Below are positions 1 to 8,594 of a stretch of 9,270 bases of DNA, piece after piece. Within the stretch, counting starts at the first letter, position 1. Each line of letters opens with the position of its first letter. The DNA is taken from positions 1-9,270 of the forward strand of contig JAIEOG010000212.1 of assembly GCA_019750655.1 (NCBI GenBank). The letters run 5' to 3'. The stretch is from a bacterium (lineage in GTDB: Bacteria; Bdellovibrionota; FAC87; UBA2466). The notes below the pieces were generated by a model, which worked only from the letters and a program-made list of their open reading frames with translations, made no database searches and was not told the origin of the DNA. The position numbers and the translations under genes are program-made.

Positions 1-1
1 G

Positions 2-253
2 TGCCAGCTTTCCGTGGAAGCCGGGGCGGCGTGGGTCAAAACGTCGACGGGCTTTTCGAAGTCCGGCGCGACGGCGGCCGATGTGCGCCTGATGGCGCAA
101 ACCGTGGGCGGCCGCGCGCAGGTGAAGGCGAGTGGGGGGATTCGGAGTTTTGAAACGGCTCGTGAAATGGTGGAAGCGGGTGCCCGGCGTCTAGGCACCT
201 CCGCGAGCACCGCGATCGTCCAAGGCGCAAAAGCCGGGGGAGCGGGGTACTAA
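2..253 (+). CDS. deoC: Deoxyribose-phosphate aldolase, C-terminal part (5' end outside window)
   Basis: DeoC (DERA, class I aldolase) cleaves 2-deoxyribose-5-phosphate to glyceraldehyde-3-phosphate and acetaldehyde in the cytosol, the last step of deoxynucleoside breakdown. Only the last 83 residues are present, read in frame from base 2 to the TAA at 251-253. The motif VKTSTGF holds the Schiff-base lysine (AAA at 38-40; Lys167 in E. coli). The motif VKASGGIR holds the second active-site lysine (AAG at 125-127; Lys201 in E. coli). They lie 29 residues apart, as in the shorter Bacillus/Thermotoga-type DERA rather than the E. coli type (34). The end LGTSASTAIV is the usual phosphate-binding tail. 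The TAA overlaps the deoB ATG by one base (TAATG), so the two are probably co-translated. The GTG at 14-16 is an internal valine codon, not the start. Confidence 0.96.
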   Translation, partial: CQLSVEAGAAWVKTSTGFSKSGATAADVRLMAQTVGGRAQVKASGGIRSFETAREMVEAGARRLGTSASTAIVQGAKAGGAGY

Positions 254-1437
254 TGGGCCGCCGGGTTGTTTGCCTAGTTGCAGATGGTTTTGGAGTCGGG
301 GCTTCGCCAGATGCCGTGGATTACGGAGATCTAGGTGCGAACACACTCGCCAATACCGCGCGCGCTGTAGGCGGCCTGCGTCTACCTACACTCGAGAAAC
401 TCGGCATGGGTTGTTTGAGCGATGTGCCCGGAATGGCCCCAGTTGCGGCGCCTGCGGCACGCGTGGGGAAGCTGCAAGAACGCAGCGCCGGCAAAGACAC
501 GACGACGGGCCATTGGGAGCTCGCTGGTTTGGTGACTCGCGAACCCTTTACTACGTTTCCCTCGGGATTCCCTAAGGAGCTGGTCGACGCTTTTGTGAGG
601 CTCGCAGAAATTCCGGGTGTTCTTGGGAACTACGCTGCGAGTGGCACGCAGATTATCGACGATCTGGGGGCAGAGCACCTCGCAACTGGTAAGCCCATTC
701 TCTACACGTCGGGAGACTCTGTTTTTCAGATTGCGGCGCATGAAACGCATTTTGGTTTAGAGCGTCTTTACAAGATTTGTGAGATCGCTCGTCGCCTCAC
801 GTTGGATAGCCGCATCGGACGCGTCATCGCGCGGCCATTTGTGGGCGATGCCGTTTCGGGATTCAAACGCACTGAGCGCCGGCGTGATTATTCCATCGAC
901 CCAGGGCGCCACTGCCTCGATGTGCTTTACGAAGGCGGCGTAGAAGTTGTCTCTGTCGGTAAAATCGACGATATCTTCAACCACCGATCGCTCACCCGAA
1001 AAGAACACACGGGCAATAACCGCGATAGCTTGAAGGCCACTTTGGAGTTTTTGAAAAACTCCCGCGGGAAAGACGCCTTCATTTTCACAAACCTCGTCGA
1101 TTTCGACATGCTCTATGGCCACCGGCGCGACCCACGCGGTTATGCAGGCGCCTTGGCGGAGCTCGACGCATTTTACCCCAAGCTTTTGGCGGAACTCGCC
1201 GAAGACGATTTGATTTTGCTGACGTCGGACCATGGCTGTGACCCGACCTTCCGCGGTTCCGATCACACTCGCGAGTACGTGCCGTTGATTGCTTACGGCC
1301 CGAAGCTTGGCGGGGGTGACTTGGGTGTTCGCTCCGGGTTTAGCGATGTCGCCGCCTCTGTCCTGAGTGCCTTCAAGATGGATCCTCGGGTGCTCCCCGA
1401 CGCCGGCCAGAGTTTTATTGAGCAGCGCTCACCATGA
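253..1437 (+). CDS. deoB: Phosphopentomutase
   Basis: DeoB interconverts (deoxy)ribose-1-phosphate and (deoxy)ribose-5-phosphate, linking the nucleoside phosphorylases encoded downstream to DeoC and the pentose phosphate pathway. At 394 residues it matches the family (about 390-410). It belongs to the alkaline phosphatase superfamily with two Mn ions. Visible metal and catalytic residues are Asp11 (VADGFGVGAS), Thr85 in GKDTTTGHWE (the residue phosphorylated in the Bacillus cereus enzyme), Asp285 and His290 (VDFDMLYGH), Asp326 and His327 (TSDHG), and His338 (SDHTREYVPL). The cap domain between them carries ASGTQIIDDLG and YTSGDSVFQIAAHE. The start ATG overlaps the deoC stop by one base, with a G-rich Shine-Dalgarno-like stretch at 236-242. 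The stop at 1435-1437 overlaps the deoA start. Nothing looks damaged. Confidence 0.97.
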   Translation: MGRRVVCLVADGFGVGASPDAVDYGDLGANTLANTARAVGGLRLPTLEKLGMGCLSDVPGMAPVAAPAARVGKLQERSAGKDTTTGHWELAGLVTREPFTTFPSGFPKELVDAFVRLAEIPGVLGNYAASGTQIIDDLGAEHLATGKPILYTSGDSVFQIAAHETHFGLERLYKICEIARRLTLDSRIGRVIARPFVGDAVSGFKRTERRRDYSIDPGRHCLDVLYEGGVEVVSVGKIDDIFNHRSLTRKEHTGNNRDSLKATLEFLKNSRGKDAFIFTNLVDFDMLYGHRRDPRGYAGALAELDAFYPKLLAELAEDDLILLTSDHGCDPTFRGSDHTREYVPLIAYGPKLGGGDLGVRSGFSDVAASVLSAFKMDPRVLPDAGQSFIEQRSP

Positions 1438-2780
1438 TGGAAATGAGTATCACCGACACCATCCGCCATAAGCGGCAAGGGGGAACTCTTTCCGAAAAAC
1501 AGCTGCGCGCGCTCATGGAAGGGTACGTCGATGGCCGCGTGCCCGACTACCAGATGAGTGCTTGGCTGATGGCGGTTTTTTTCCGTGGCATGACGGCGGA
1601 GGAAACGCAGACGTGGGCGCGCTTGATGTGGAAATCGGGCATCACGCTGCCGCGCGAACCGCGGCATGGTTATTGGGTCGATAAACACAGCACCGGTGGA
1701 GTAGGCGACAAGACGTCCTTGCTCCTTGTTCCGATTGTGAAAGTCGCCGCGCAAAAGCTCTGGGGCGAGGGGCGGGTTTACATCCCAATGGTCTCTGGCC
1801 GCGGGCTCGATTTCAGCGGTGGAACTTTAGACAAACTGGAATCTGTTCCGGGGTTCCGAAGCGGTCTCGAAATTCCAAAGGCCTTGGAGCTTTTGGAGCG
1901 CCAAGGTTTTTTCATGATGGGGCAAACGGCGGATCTCGCGCCTGCCGATCGGTTGATCTACGCCTTGAGAGACGTCACGGGTACGGTCGAGTGCTTGCCC
2001 CTGATTGTCTCGAGCATTTTGAGTAAGAAATTCGCAGAGAATCTAGATGGCCTAGTTCTCGACGTGAAATTCGGCGATGGCGCATTCATGCCGGATGCCG
2101 ATCAGGCGCGCAAACTCGCGCAGGCTTTGCTGGATACCGCCTGGCGAGAAGGCGTGCGCGCGAGCGCAGTCCTTTCGTCGATGGACGAGCCGCTGGGTTA
2201 TGCCGTCGGAAATCTCGTGGAAGTCGAAGAGTGCACGGATTACCTCGCCGGCACCCGCCGGGAGGCGGGCTTGCACCAGCTGACTCTGGCATTGGCTGCC
2301 GAGATGCTGCGGCTGGCGGCCCCCAAGCCTTTGGACACGGCCGAGGCCTTGGCCGCGTGTGAAGCCGCGCTCGCTACGCAGGAACCCCTGCAAGTCTTCC
2401 GGCAGCTTTTCGAAGCGCAGGGCGGCGACTGGGGGGCTTTCGAGCAAAGACGCCTAGAACAACAGAGTCTTGTCCGTTTTCCTGTTTGCGCCGAGCAGTC
2501 GGGCGTTCTAAATCAAGTAAGCGCTCGCGGTATGGGGAAACTCATTCGCGATCTGGGGGGAGGGCGCCAATCGAAGGAATCGGTCATCGATCCTCGAGTG
2601 GGCGCGTGGGTGCACGCAAAGGTGGGCGATAAAGTGGAAGCAGGAGACGTGTTGTTCGAAGTGCTCACTCCGAGACCGATGACTTCCGATTTCCAGAACG
2701 CCGCGCGGGCTATTTGCCGTGTGCAGAGCGAGCAAGTCCCCGCCACCCGTTGGGTCGAAGAGGTTTTATATGATGGATAA
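1434..2780 (+). CDS. deoA: Thymidine / pyrimidine-nucleoside phosphorylase
   Basis: This enzyme phosphorolyses thymidine or deoxyuridine (perhaps uridine) to the base and (deoxy)ribose-1-phosphate. At 448 residues it is close to E. coli DeoA (440). The phosphate loop DKHSTGGVGD carries Lys84, His85 and Ser86. The pyrimidine-binding residues are all kept: Tyr176, Arg179 (YALRDVT), Ser194 and Lys198 (SSILSKK), which equal E. coli Tyr168, Arg171, Ser186 and Lys190. The C-terminal third (from about residue 350) is the usual PYNP C-terminal domain, with GGGRQSKESVIDPRVG. An insertion of about 8 residues sits near 106-113. The family signature is altered: SGRGLDFSGGT at 121-131 replaces the usual SGRGLGHTGGT, and DVKFGDGAF replaces DVKVGSGAF. 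The start is one of two tandem ATGs (1434 and 1437) overlapping the deoB stop. No strong ribosome binding site is visible, so translational coupling is likely. Confidence 0.94.
   Translation: MMEMSITDTIRHKRQGGTLSEKQLRALMEGYVDGRVPDYQMSAWLMAVFFRGMTAEETQTWARLMWKSGITLPREPRHGYWVDKHSTGGVGDKTSLLLVPIVKVAAQKLWGEGRVYIPMVSGRGLDFSGGTLDKLESVPGFRSGLEIPKALELLERQGFFMMGQTADLAPADRLIYALRDVTGTVECLPLIVSSILSKKFAENLDGLVLDVKFGDGAFMPDADQARKLAQALLDTAWREGVRASAVLSSMDEPLGYAVGNLVEVEECTDYLAGTRREAGLHQLTLALAAEMLRLAAPKPLDTAEALAACEAALATQEPLQVFRQLFEAQGGDWGAFEQRRLEQQSLVRFPVCAEQSGVLNQVSARGMGKLIRDLGGGRQSKESVIDPRVGAWVHAKVGDKVEAGDVLFEVLTPRPMTSDFQNAARAICRVQSEQVPATRWVEEVLYDG
2758..2763 (+). promoter_or_regulatory. Ribosome binding site that fixes the PNP start
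   Basis: AAGAGG lies 6 bases before the ATG at 2770 and 9 bases before the ATG at 2773, inside the last codons of deoA. It supports these tandem ATGs over an in-frame upstream ATG at 2719, which would add 17 residues unlike the start of this family. Confidence 0.6.
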
Positions 2781-3591
2781 ATTAAACGAAGCGAAGAAGT
2801 TCCTGATTTCCAAGGCGGGCACGTTCCCGCCGGTCGTCGTTGTGTTGGGCAGTGGCATGAGTGGCGTGCTCAATGAACTCGATGTGGAAACGGAGATTTC
2901 GTTTCAAGACATCCCGCATATGCATGCAGCGAGTGTGCAGGGGCACTCGGGAAAACTTTCTATTGGTCGCTTGGGAAAAAACCGAGTGGCAGTAAGCCGT
3001 GGGCGCTTGCACTATTACGAGGGCTTGCCGATGCCCGAAGTAGTTTTTCCGCAACGCGCGATGGCGCTTGCTGGAGCGCAGACTTTTCTGCTCACCAATG
3101 CGGCTGGTGGATTGAGCCCGCATACCAAACCGATGTCGCTGATGCTTATTCAGGACCATATCAATTTGATGGGCACAAGCCCGCTGATGGGGCCCAATCT
3201 CGAAGCTTTGGGACCGCGCTTTCCCGATATGTCCAACGCCTACGATCCGAAATTGCGTGCGTTGTTCCGCGAGGTAGCAGCCGCGCAGAAGATCGATCTG
3301 TCCGAGGGCGTTTACGTTGGGCTTCACGGTCCGGCTTATGAAACACCCACGGAAGTGCGGATGTACCGCCAGCTCGGGGGCGACGCGGTCGGAATGTCAT
3401 CGGTGCCGGAAACGATTGCGCTTCGGCACATGGGCCGTCGAGTGGCGGGAGTGTCGTGTATTACGAATCTCGCAGCGGGCCTTGCGGAAGAAACGCTGAC
3501 GCACGAAGAAGTTTTGCAGAACGCTAAAAGAGCGCACAGCTCTCTGAGTGCGCTTCTGGGCGGGGTGATTGAAAAAGGGGGGTTGGGATGA
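2770..3591 (+). CDS. Purine nucleoside phosphorylase, trimeric (PNP-I) type
   Basis: This enzyme phosphorolyses inosine, guanosine and their deoxy forms to the base and (deoxy)ribose-1-phosphate. The product is 273 residues, like the 274-residue Bacillus enzyme. Motifs in order are the phosphate loop VLGSGMSG (25-32), the GHSGKL stretch (58-63), GRLHYYEG with His81 (78-85), TNAAGGLS (109-116), DHINLMGTSPL (129-139), GPAYETPTE with Glu191 (187-195), GMSSVPE (208-214) and CITNLAAG with Asn233 (230-237). In the human enzyme the matching Glu201 and Asn243 select 6-oxopurines, and MTA phosphorylases carry Asp instead of this Asn. This one should therefore prefer inosine and guanosine and use adenosine poorly, which leaves a need for deamination. 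Tandem ATGs at 2770 and 2773 overlap the deoA stop by 11 or 8 bases. The TGA overlaps the cdd ATG (ATGA). The symbol could be punA, deoD or pnp; naming differs between lineages, so it is left blank. Confidence 0.95.
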   Translation: MMDKLNEAKKFLISKAGTFPPVVVVLGSGMSGVLNELDVETEISFQDIPHMHAASVQGHSGKLSIGRLGKNRVAVSRGRLHYYEGLPMPEVVFPQRAMALAGAQTFLLTNAAGGLSPHTKPMSLMLIQDHINLMGTSPLMGPNLEALGPRFPDMSNAYDPKLRALFREVAAAQKIDLSEGVYVGLHGPAYETPTEVRMYRQLGGDAVGMSSVPETIALRHMGRRVAGVSCITNLAAGLAEETLTHEEVLQNAKRAHSSLSALLGGVIEKGGLG

Positions 3592-3995
3592 GTGTTCCTA
3601 CTGAGTGGCAGGCTTTAGTCGATGCCGCGCTGGCCGCGCGCGGGCAAGCGTACGCGCCTTATTCTAAGTTCTGCGTAGGCTGCGCTCTGGAAGACGAGCG
3701 GGGGCGCATCTACACGGGTTGCAACGTCGAAAACTCCAACTACTCGGAAGGCCTCTGCGCCGAGCGTGTAGCGGTTGTAAAAATGGTTTCCGAGGGCGGG
3801 CGAGCGCTGCGCCGGGTAGCTGTGGTCACGTCCGCGGACGCGCCTTGCTTCCCGTGCGGCAGCTGTCTGCAAGTTCTCCAGGAGTTTGGTGCGCCGCGCG
3901 TTTTAGCGGTGAATCCGACTTTGACGCAGTTCCAGGAGATGGAGTTCAATGGCCTATTGCCCCACCGCTTTTCGGGTGAGGAGTTACGGCGATAG
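3588..3995 (+). CDS. cdd: Cytidine deaminase (small, tetrameric type)
   Basis: Cdd deaminates cytidine and deoxycytidine to uridine and deoxyuridine, which DeoA can then cleave. At 135 residues it is the homotetrameric class (about 130-140) and not the 294-residue E. coli dimer class. The zinc site is complete: Cys57 and the proton-shuttle Glu59 in GLCAERVAV, then Cys90 and Cys93 in PCGSCLQVL. The substrate loop TGCNVENSNYSEG (43-55) and the N-terminal YAPYSKFCVG (22-31) match the family. Arg60, which eases the charge of the three thiolates in the Bacillus enzyme, is kept. The usual Arg after the last zinc Cys (CRQV) is Leu here. The gene overlaps PNP by four bases (ATGA) and has a strong ribosome binding site, a run of A and G at 3574-3582, 5 bases before the ATG. 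Confidence 0.96.
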   Translation: MSVPTEWQALVDAALAARGQAYAPYSKFCVGCALEDERGRIYTGCNVENSNYSEGLCAERVAVVKMVSEGGRALRRVAVVTSADAPCFPCGSCLQVLQEFGAPRVLAVNPTLTQFQEMEFNGLLPHRFSGEELRR

Positions 3996-3997
3996 AT

Positions 3998-4005
3998 AAA
4001 GGGGG
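3998..4005 (+). promoter_or_regulatory. Ribosome binding site for a GTG start
   Basis: AAAGGGGG lies 4 bases before the GTG at 4010 (7 if only AAAGG is counted). It follows the cdd stop by two bases. It supports initiation at this GTG, where the amidohydrolase homology begins. Confidence 0.6.
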
Positions 4006-4009
4006 CCAA

Positions 4010-5311
4010 GTGCCAGAAGCCAAGCTTTGGATTTGGGGTGGGACAGCGCTGGTGCCAGGGGCACCTAATGGGCGATTGGAAGATGCTGCGATTGGAATCG
4101 CAGACGGAAAAATCGTCTCCATCGGTAAGCGCTCAGAAGTGACGCCCGCTCCGGGCGCGCGCAAAATCGACACCACGGGTTGCCTGGTCACGCCGGGCTT
4201 CGTGAATGGCCACACGCACACCGGCATGAGTCTCTTACGGGGGCTTGCCGATGACTTGCCTTTAGATACTTGGCTACGCGAAGTTATTTTCCCCACGGAG
4301 CAGAAGTGGGGCTCTCCAGATTTTGTTTATTGGGGCACGCTACTCGCTTGCGCGGAAATGATCCGCGGCGGCATTACGACCTTCAATGACATGTACTACT
4401 TCGAAGAGCGGGCGGCCCAAGCTGCCAATGAAGCCGGCATGCGCATGGTTGCTGGCCAGAGCTTGACCGAAGAGAGCGATATCGATGGTACGGGGAAGGA
4501 TCTGACGGGCTCCTTTGATCGTTTCCGCGAATCCGTAGGGGACTTTCCGCTCGTGACGGCTTCGGTGGCGCCGCACGCGATTTACAGCGTTTCTCGTGAA
4601 AACTGGAAAGCTCTCATTGAGTACAGCGCGAAAACGCAAACGCGTATCCATTTCCATCTCTGCGAAACGCGCTGGGAAGTACAGGACTGCCAGAAGAAGT
4701 ATGGAAAGACCCCCGTCGCTTTCTTTGAAGAGCTGGGCCTTTGGGAACAACCCGTGACGGCGGCTCACGCAGTCTGCCTAACCCCAGAAGATATCCAGAT
4801 CCTCGGGAAGCACCGCGTGGGGATTTCGCACAACCCCGAATCGAATTTCAAACTCGCGACCGAAATTGCCCCTGTGGTGGAGCTGCGCCGCGCGGGTGCA
4901 CGCGTTGCGTTGGGCACCGATAGCACGGCGAGTAACAACAACCTCGATCTCTTTGGCGAAGCCGATGTTGCTGCCAAGATGCAGGCATTCAAGTACGGGG
5001 CCGGCGCGTTAAAAGCTCAAGATGTTTTCTCGATGTTAACCCGAGAGGGCGCACTGGCACTGGGTTTGGAGGAGACGGGCGTGCTCGAAGTGGGCAAGCA
5101 GGCCGACATCATTGCCATTGATGTGACGGCGCCCCACGCCGTTCCAATCTACAATCCTTACTCCCATATCGTATATGGCGCAGGGGCCCGTGATGTGAAG
5201 CACTCTGTGGTGAATGGCCAGGTGCTCATGGAAAACCGCACACTGCTCACGCTCGACGAGCAGGAAATTGTCCGAGAAGCAGCGCATTGGGCGCGCCGCA
5301 TCTCCCCTTGA
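4010..5311 (+). CDS. Amidohydrolase, MtaD/SsnA type; probable adenosine, MTA or SAH deaminase
   Basis: This is a 433-residue amidohydrolase of the COG0402 group, which includes 5'-methylthioadenosine/S-adenosylhomocysteine deaminases (MtaD) and chlorohydrolase-like enzymes. The metal site is complete: His68 and His70 (GFVNGHTHTGMSLLRG), His216 in FHLCET with Glu219 three residues later, His253 (TAAHAVCLT) and Asp304 (ALGTDSTASNNNLDL). His189 in APHAIYSVS is the usual extra substrate-side histidine. The TDSTASNNNLDLF stretch and the LRGLADDLPLDTWL loop are typical of the MtaD/SAH deaminase branch. A small beta-sandwich from both ends (1-60 and 355-405, ending VVNGQVLMENR) frames the barrel. 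It starts with GTG, 14 bases after cdd, and so belongs to the nucleoside operon. That context suggests deamination of adenosine-like nucleosides to inosine-like ones for the PNP. Guanine or cytosine deaminase activity cannot be excluded from sequence alone. Confidence 0.85.
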   Translation: MPEAKLWIWGGTALVPGAPNGRLEDAAIGIADGKIVSIGKRSEVTPAPGARKIDTTGCLVTPGFVNGHTHTGMSLLRGLADDLPLDTWLREVIFPTEQKWGSPDFVYWGTLLACAEMIRGGITTFNDMYYFEERAAQAANEAGMRMVAGQSLTEESDIDGTGKDLTGSFDRFRESVGDFPLVTASVAPHAIYSVSRENWKALIEYSAKTQTRIHFHLCETRWEVQDCQKKYGKTPVAFFEELGLWEQPVTAAHAVCLTPEDIQILGKHRVGISHNPESNFKLATEIAPVVELRRAGARVALGTDSTASNNNLDLFGEADVAAKMQAFKYGAGALKAQDVFSMLTREGALALGLEETGVLEVGKQADIIAIDVTAPHAVPIYNPYSHIVYGAGARDVKHSVVNGQVLMENRTLLTLDEQEIVREAAHWARRISP

Positions 5312-5313
5312 GA

Positions 5314-5333
5314 GATTGACTAAAAGTTCAATC
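5314..5333. repeat. Short dyad GATTGA-N8-TCAATC between the two operons
   Basis: Six-base arms at 5314-5319 and 5328-5333 are perfect inverted repeats around the 8-base centre CTAAAAGT. The dyad begins 2 bases after the amidohydrolase stop and overlaps the putative -35 box of prkA. It could be an operator half-site pair. As an RNA hairpin it would be weak and AT-rich, and it has no T-run after it, so it is not a convincing terminator. Confidence 0.35.
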
Positions 5334-5344
5334 AGCGAGAAAAT
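5316..5344 (+). promoter_or_regulatory. Candidate sigma70-like promoter for prkA-yeaH-spoVR
   Basis: TTGACT at 5316-5321 is five of six to the -35 consensus. After a 17-base spacer, GAAAAT at 5339-5344 is four of six to the -10 consensus. It sits in the only real intergenic gap, about 50 bases upstream of the prkA start. This is a pattern match only; read-through from the nucleoside operon is also possible. Confidence 0.4.
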
Positions 5345-5380
5345 TTAGCTGTAGTTCCCTTCTGTTCCGAGGTCTAACGA

Positions 5381-5388
5381 AAAAGGAG
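5381..5388 (+). promoter_or_regulatory. Strong ribosome binding site of prkA
   Basis: AAAAGGAG lies 5 bases before the ATG at 5394 and is close to the ideal Shine-Dalgarno sequence. It favours this ATG over the second one at 5406. It is one of the best ribosome binding sites in the window, in line with high expression of prkA. Confidence 0.65.
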
Positions 5389-5393
5389 ACTCC

Positions 5394-7466
<2,073 letters not shown>

Positions 7467-7492
7467 CAGTTTCCACTTAGGGAAGGCCTGGC

Positions 7493-8593
7493 ATGAATGC
7501 TGGAATCAAGCGCGATCACTTGCGCTTTAAGCAGATTGTCAAAGGCAAGATCAAGCAGAACCTGAAGAAGTACATTACTCAGGGGGAGCTGATCGGCCGG
7601 CAGGGAAAAGACTACGTCAGCATTCCCATTAACCAGATCGATCTTCCACGCTTTCAATTTGGCCAAAAACAAGGTGGCGGCGTCGGTCAGGGGGAAGGCG
7701 GCCCGGGCACTCCCATGGGCCAAGGCGAGGGCGATCAACCCCAAGCCGGCAATACTGAGGGGCAGCACTCCCTAGACGTGGACGTCACGCTCCAGGAACT
7801 CGCCGATATGCTCGGCGAAGAGCTGGAGCTCCCGCGTATCCAGCCCAAAGGCAGTGGTGCGATCAGCACGCAACGCCACAAGTACTCGGGCATCAATAAC
7901 GTCGGCCCGAACAGCCTGCGCCATACTAAGCGCACCTACAAACAGGCTTTGCGCCGGCAGATCATTACCGGCATGTACAATCCCGAAGATCCCGTGATTG
8001 TGCCCATCAAGAGCGATTTCCGTTACCGTACCTGGAAGAACGTTACCAAGCCTGAGAACAACGCCGTCATCATCTACATGATGGACGTTTCGGGCAGTAT
8101 GGGCGACGAACAGAAGGAAATCGTGCGGACGGAGTCGTTCTGGATCGATACATGGCTGCGTTCGCAGTACAACGATCTCGCGATTCGCTACATTATCCAC
8201 GATGCAGCCGCGCGGGAAGTCGACCAAGAGACCTTTTACCACACGCGCGAAAGTGGCGGGACGCTCATCTCCTCGGCTTATAAGCTCTGCTTGGAGATCC
8301 TCGAGAAAGAATACCCAGCTTCCGAGTGGAATATCTATGCGCTGCACTTTTCTGACGGTGACAACTGGTCAGGGGAAGACACTAAGATTTGCGTCGACTT
8401 GCTGAAGCAAGAGCTTTTGCCTCGCTGCAACCAGTTCTGCTACGGCCAGGTCGAAAGCCGTTACGGCAGCGGCCAGTTTATTAAAGATCTGGGGGAGAAC
8501 TTCAAAGACGAAGAGCGTCTGGTGACCTCCAAGATCGAGAGCAAAGAAGCTATCTACCGCTCCCTCAAAGAATTCCTAGGAAAGGGGAAGTAG
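7493..8593 (+). CDS. yeaH: YeaH/DUF444 family protein with VWA domain
   Basis: This is a UPF0229/DUF444 protein, the usual partner of PrkA. It is 366 residues against 427 in E. coli YeaH. The N-terminus IKRDHLRFKQIVKGKI is the family hallmark and supports the ATG at 7493, which has GGAAGG 6 bases upstream. Residues 58-90 are a Gly/Gln-rich flexible linker. The C-terminal half is a von Willebrand A domain with an intact MIDAS metal site: Asp198, Ser200 and Ser202 in MDVSGSM, Thr257 in SGGTLISSAY, and Asp288 in HFSDGDNW. VWA domains with MIDAS often work beside AAA+ ATPases (as in MoxR-VWA and chelatase pairs). By inference, YeaH may be the substrate adaptor or regulator of PrkA. It lacks a signal peptide and membrane segments, so it is cytosolic. 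The stop is one base before the spoVR start. The biochemical role is unknown. Confidence 0.94.
   Translation: MNAGIKRDHLRFKQIVKGKIKQNLKKYITQGELIGRQGKDYVSIPINQIDLPRFQFGQKQGGGVGQGEGGPGTPMGQGEGDQPQAGNTEGQHSLDVDVTLQELADMLGEELELPRIQPKGSGAISTQRHKYSGINNVGPNSLRHTKRTYKQALRRQIITGMYNPEDPVIVPIKSDFRYRTWKNVTKPENNAVIIYMMDVSGSMGDEQKEIVRTESFWIDTWLRSQYNDLAIRYIIHDAAAREVDQETFYHTRESGGTLISSAYKLCLEILEKEYPASEWNIYALHFSDGDNWSGEDTKICVDLLKQELLPRCNQFCYGQVESRYGSGQFIKDLGENFKDEERLVTSKIESKEAIYRSLKEFLGKGK
8581..8590 (+). promoter_or_regulatory. Ribosome binding site for the TTG start of spoVR
   Basis: AAAGGGGAAG overlaps the last codons of yeaH. Its AGGGGA core (8583-8588) is 6 bases before the TTG at 8595. The frame has a TAG at 8577-8579, and no ATG or GTG lies between that stop and the conserved N-terminus, so this site decides the start. 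Confidence 0.7.
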
Positions 8594-8594
8594 C

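Larger units (their letters stand above)
5312..5393 (+). other. Intergenic gap between nucleoside operon and prkA module
   Basis: This 82-base stretch is AT-richer than its surroundings and is the only spacer longer than about 30 bases in the window. It holds the dyad, the candidate promoter and the prkA ribosome binding site described in their own entries. The remaining part (about 5345-5380) shows nothing recognisable. No GC-rich hairpin with a T-run is present, so the nucleoside operon has no visible intrinsic terminator here. Confidence 0.6.

Noticed and set aside
1794..1830. DeoA as a broken enzyme because of a missing signature histidine
   Set aside because: The changed histidine matches E. 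coli His119 at the domain-closure contact. The phosphate-loop His85 and all pyrimidine contacts are present, and the reading frame is intact.
2719..2769. Upstream in-frame ATG for PNP adding 17 residues
   Set aside because: The extension lies inside deoA, is unlike PNP N-termini, and the ribosome binding site at 2758-2763 points to the ATGs at 2770/2773.
2782..3327. 181-residue reverse-strand open frame opposite PNP
   Set aside because: It is fully antisense to a well-recognised PNP, its protein resembles no family I know, and it has no promoter or ribosome binding context. Long antisense frames are expected in GC-rich coding DNA.
5314..5333. Intrinsic terminator after the amidohydrolase gene
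   Set aside because: The stem has only 6 AT-rich pairs with an 8-base loop, and no T-run follows.
7772..8347. 191-residue reverse-strand open frame opposite yeaH
   Set aside because: It lies wholly inside yeaH, whose MIDAS residues are intact, and it follows the codon shadow of that gene.
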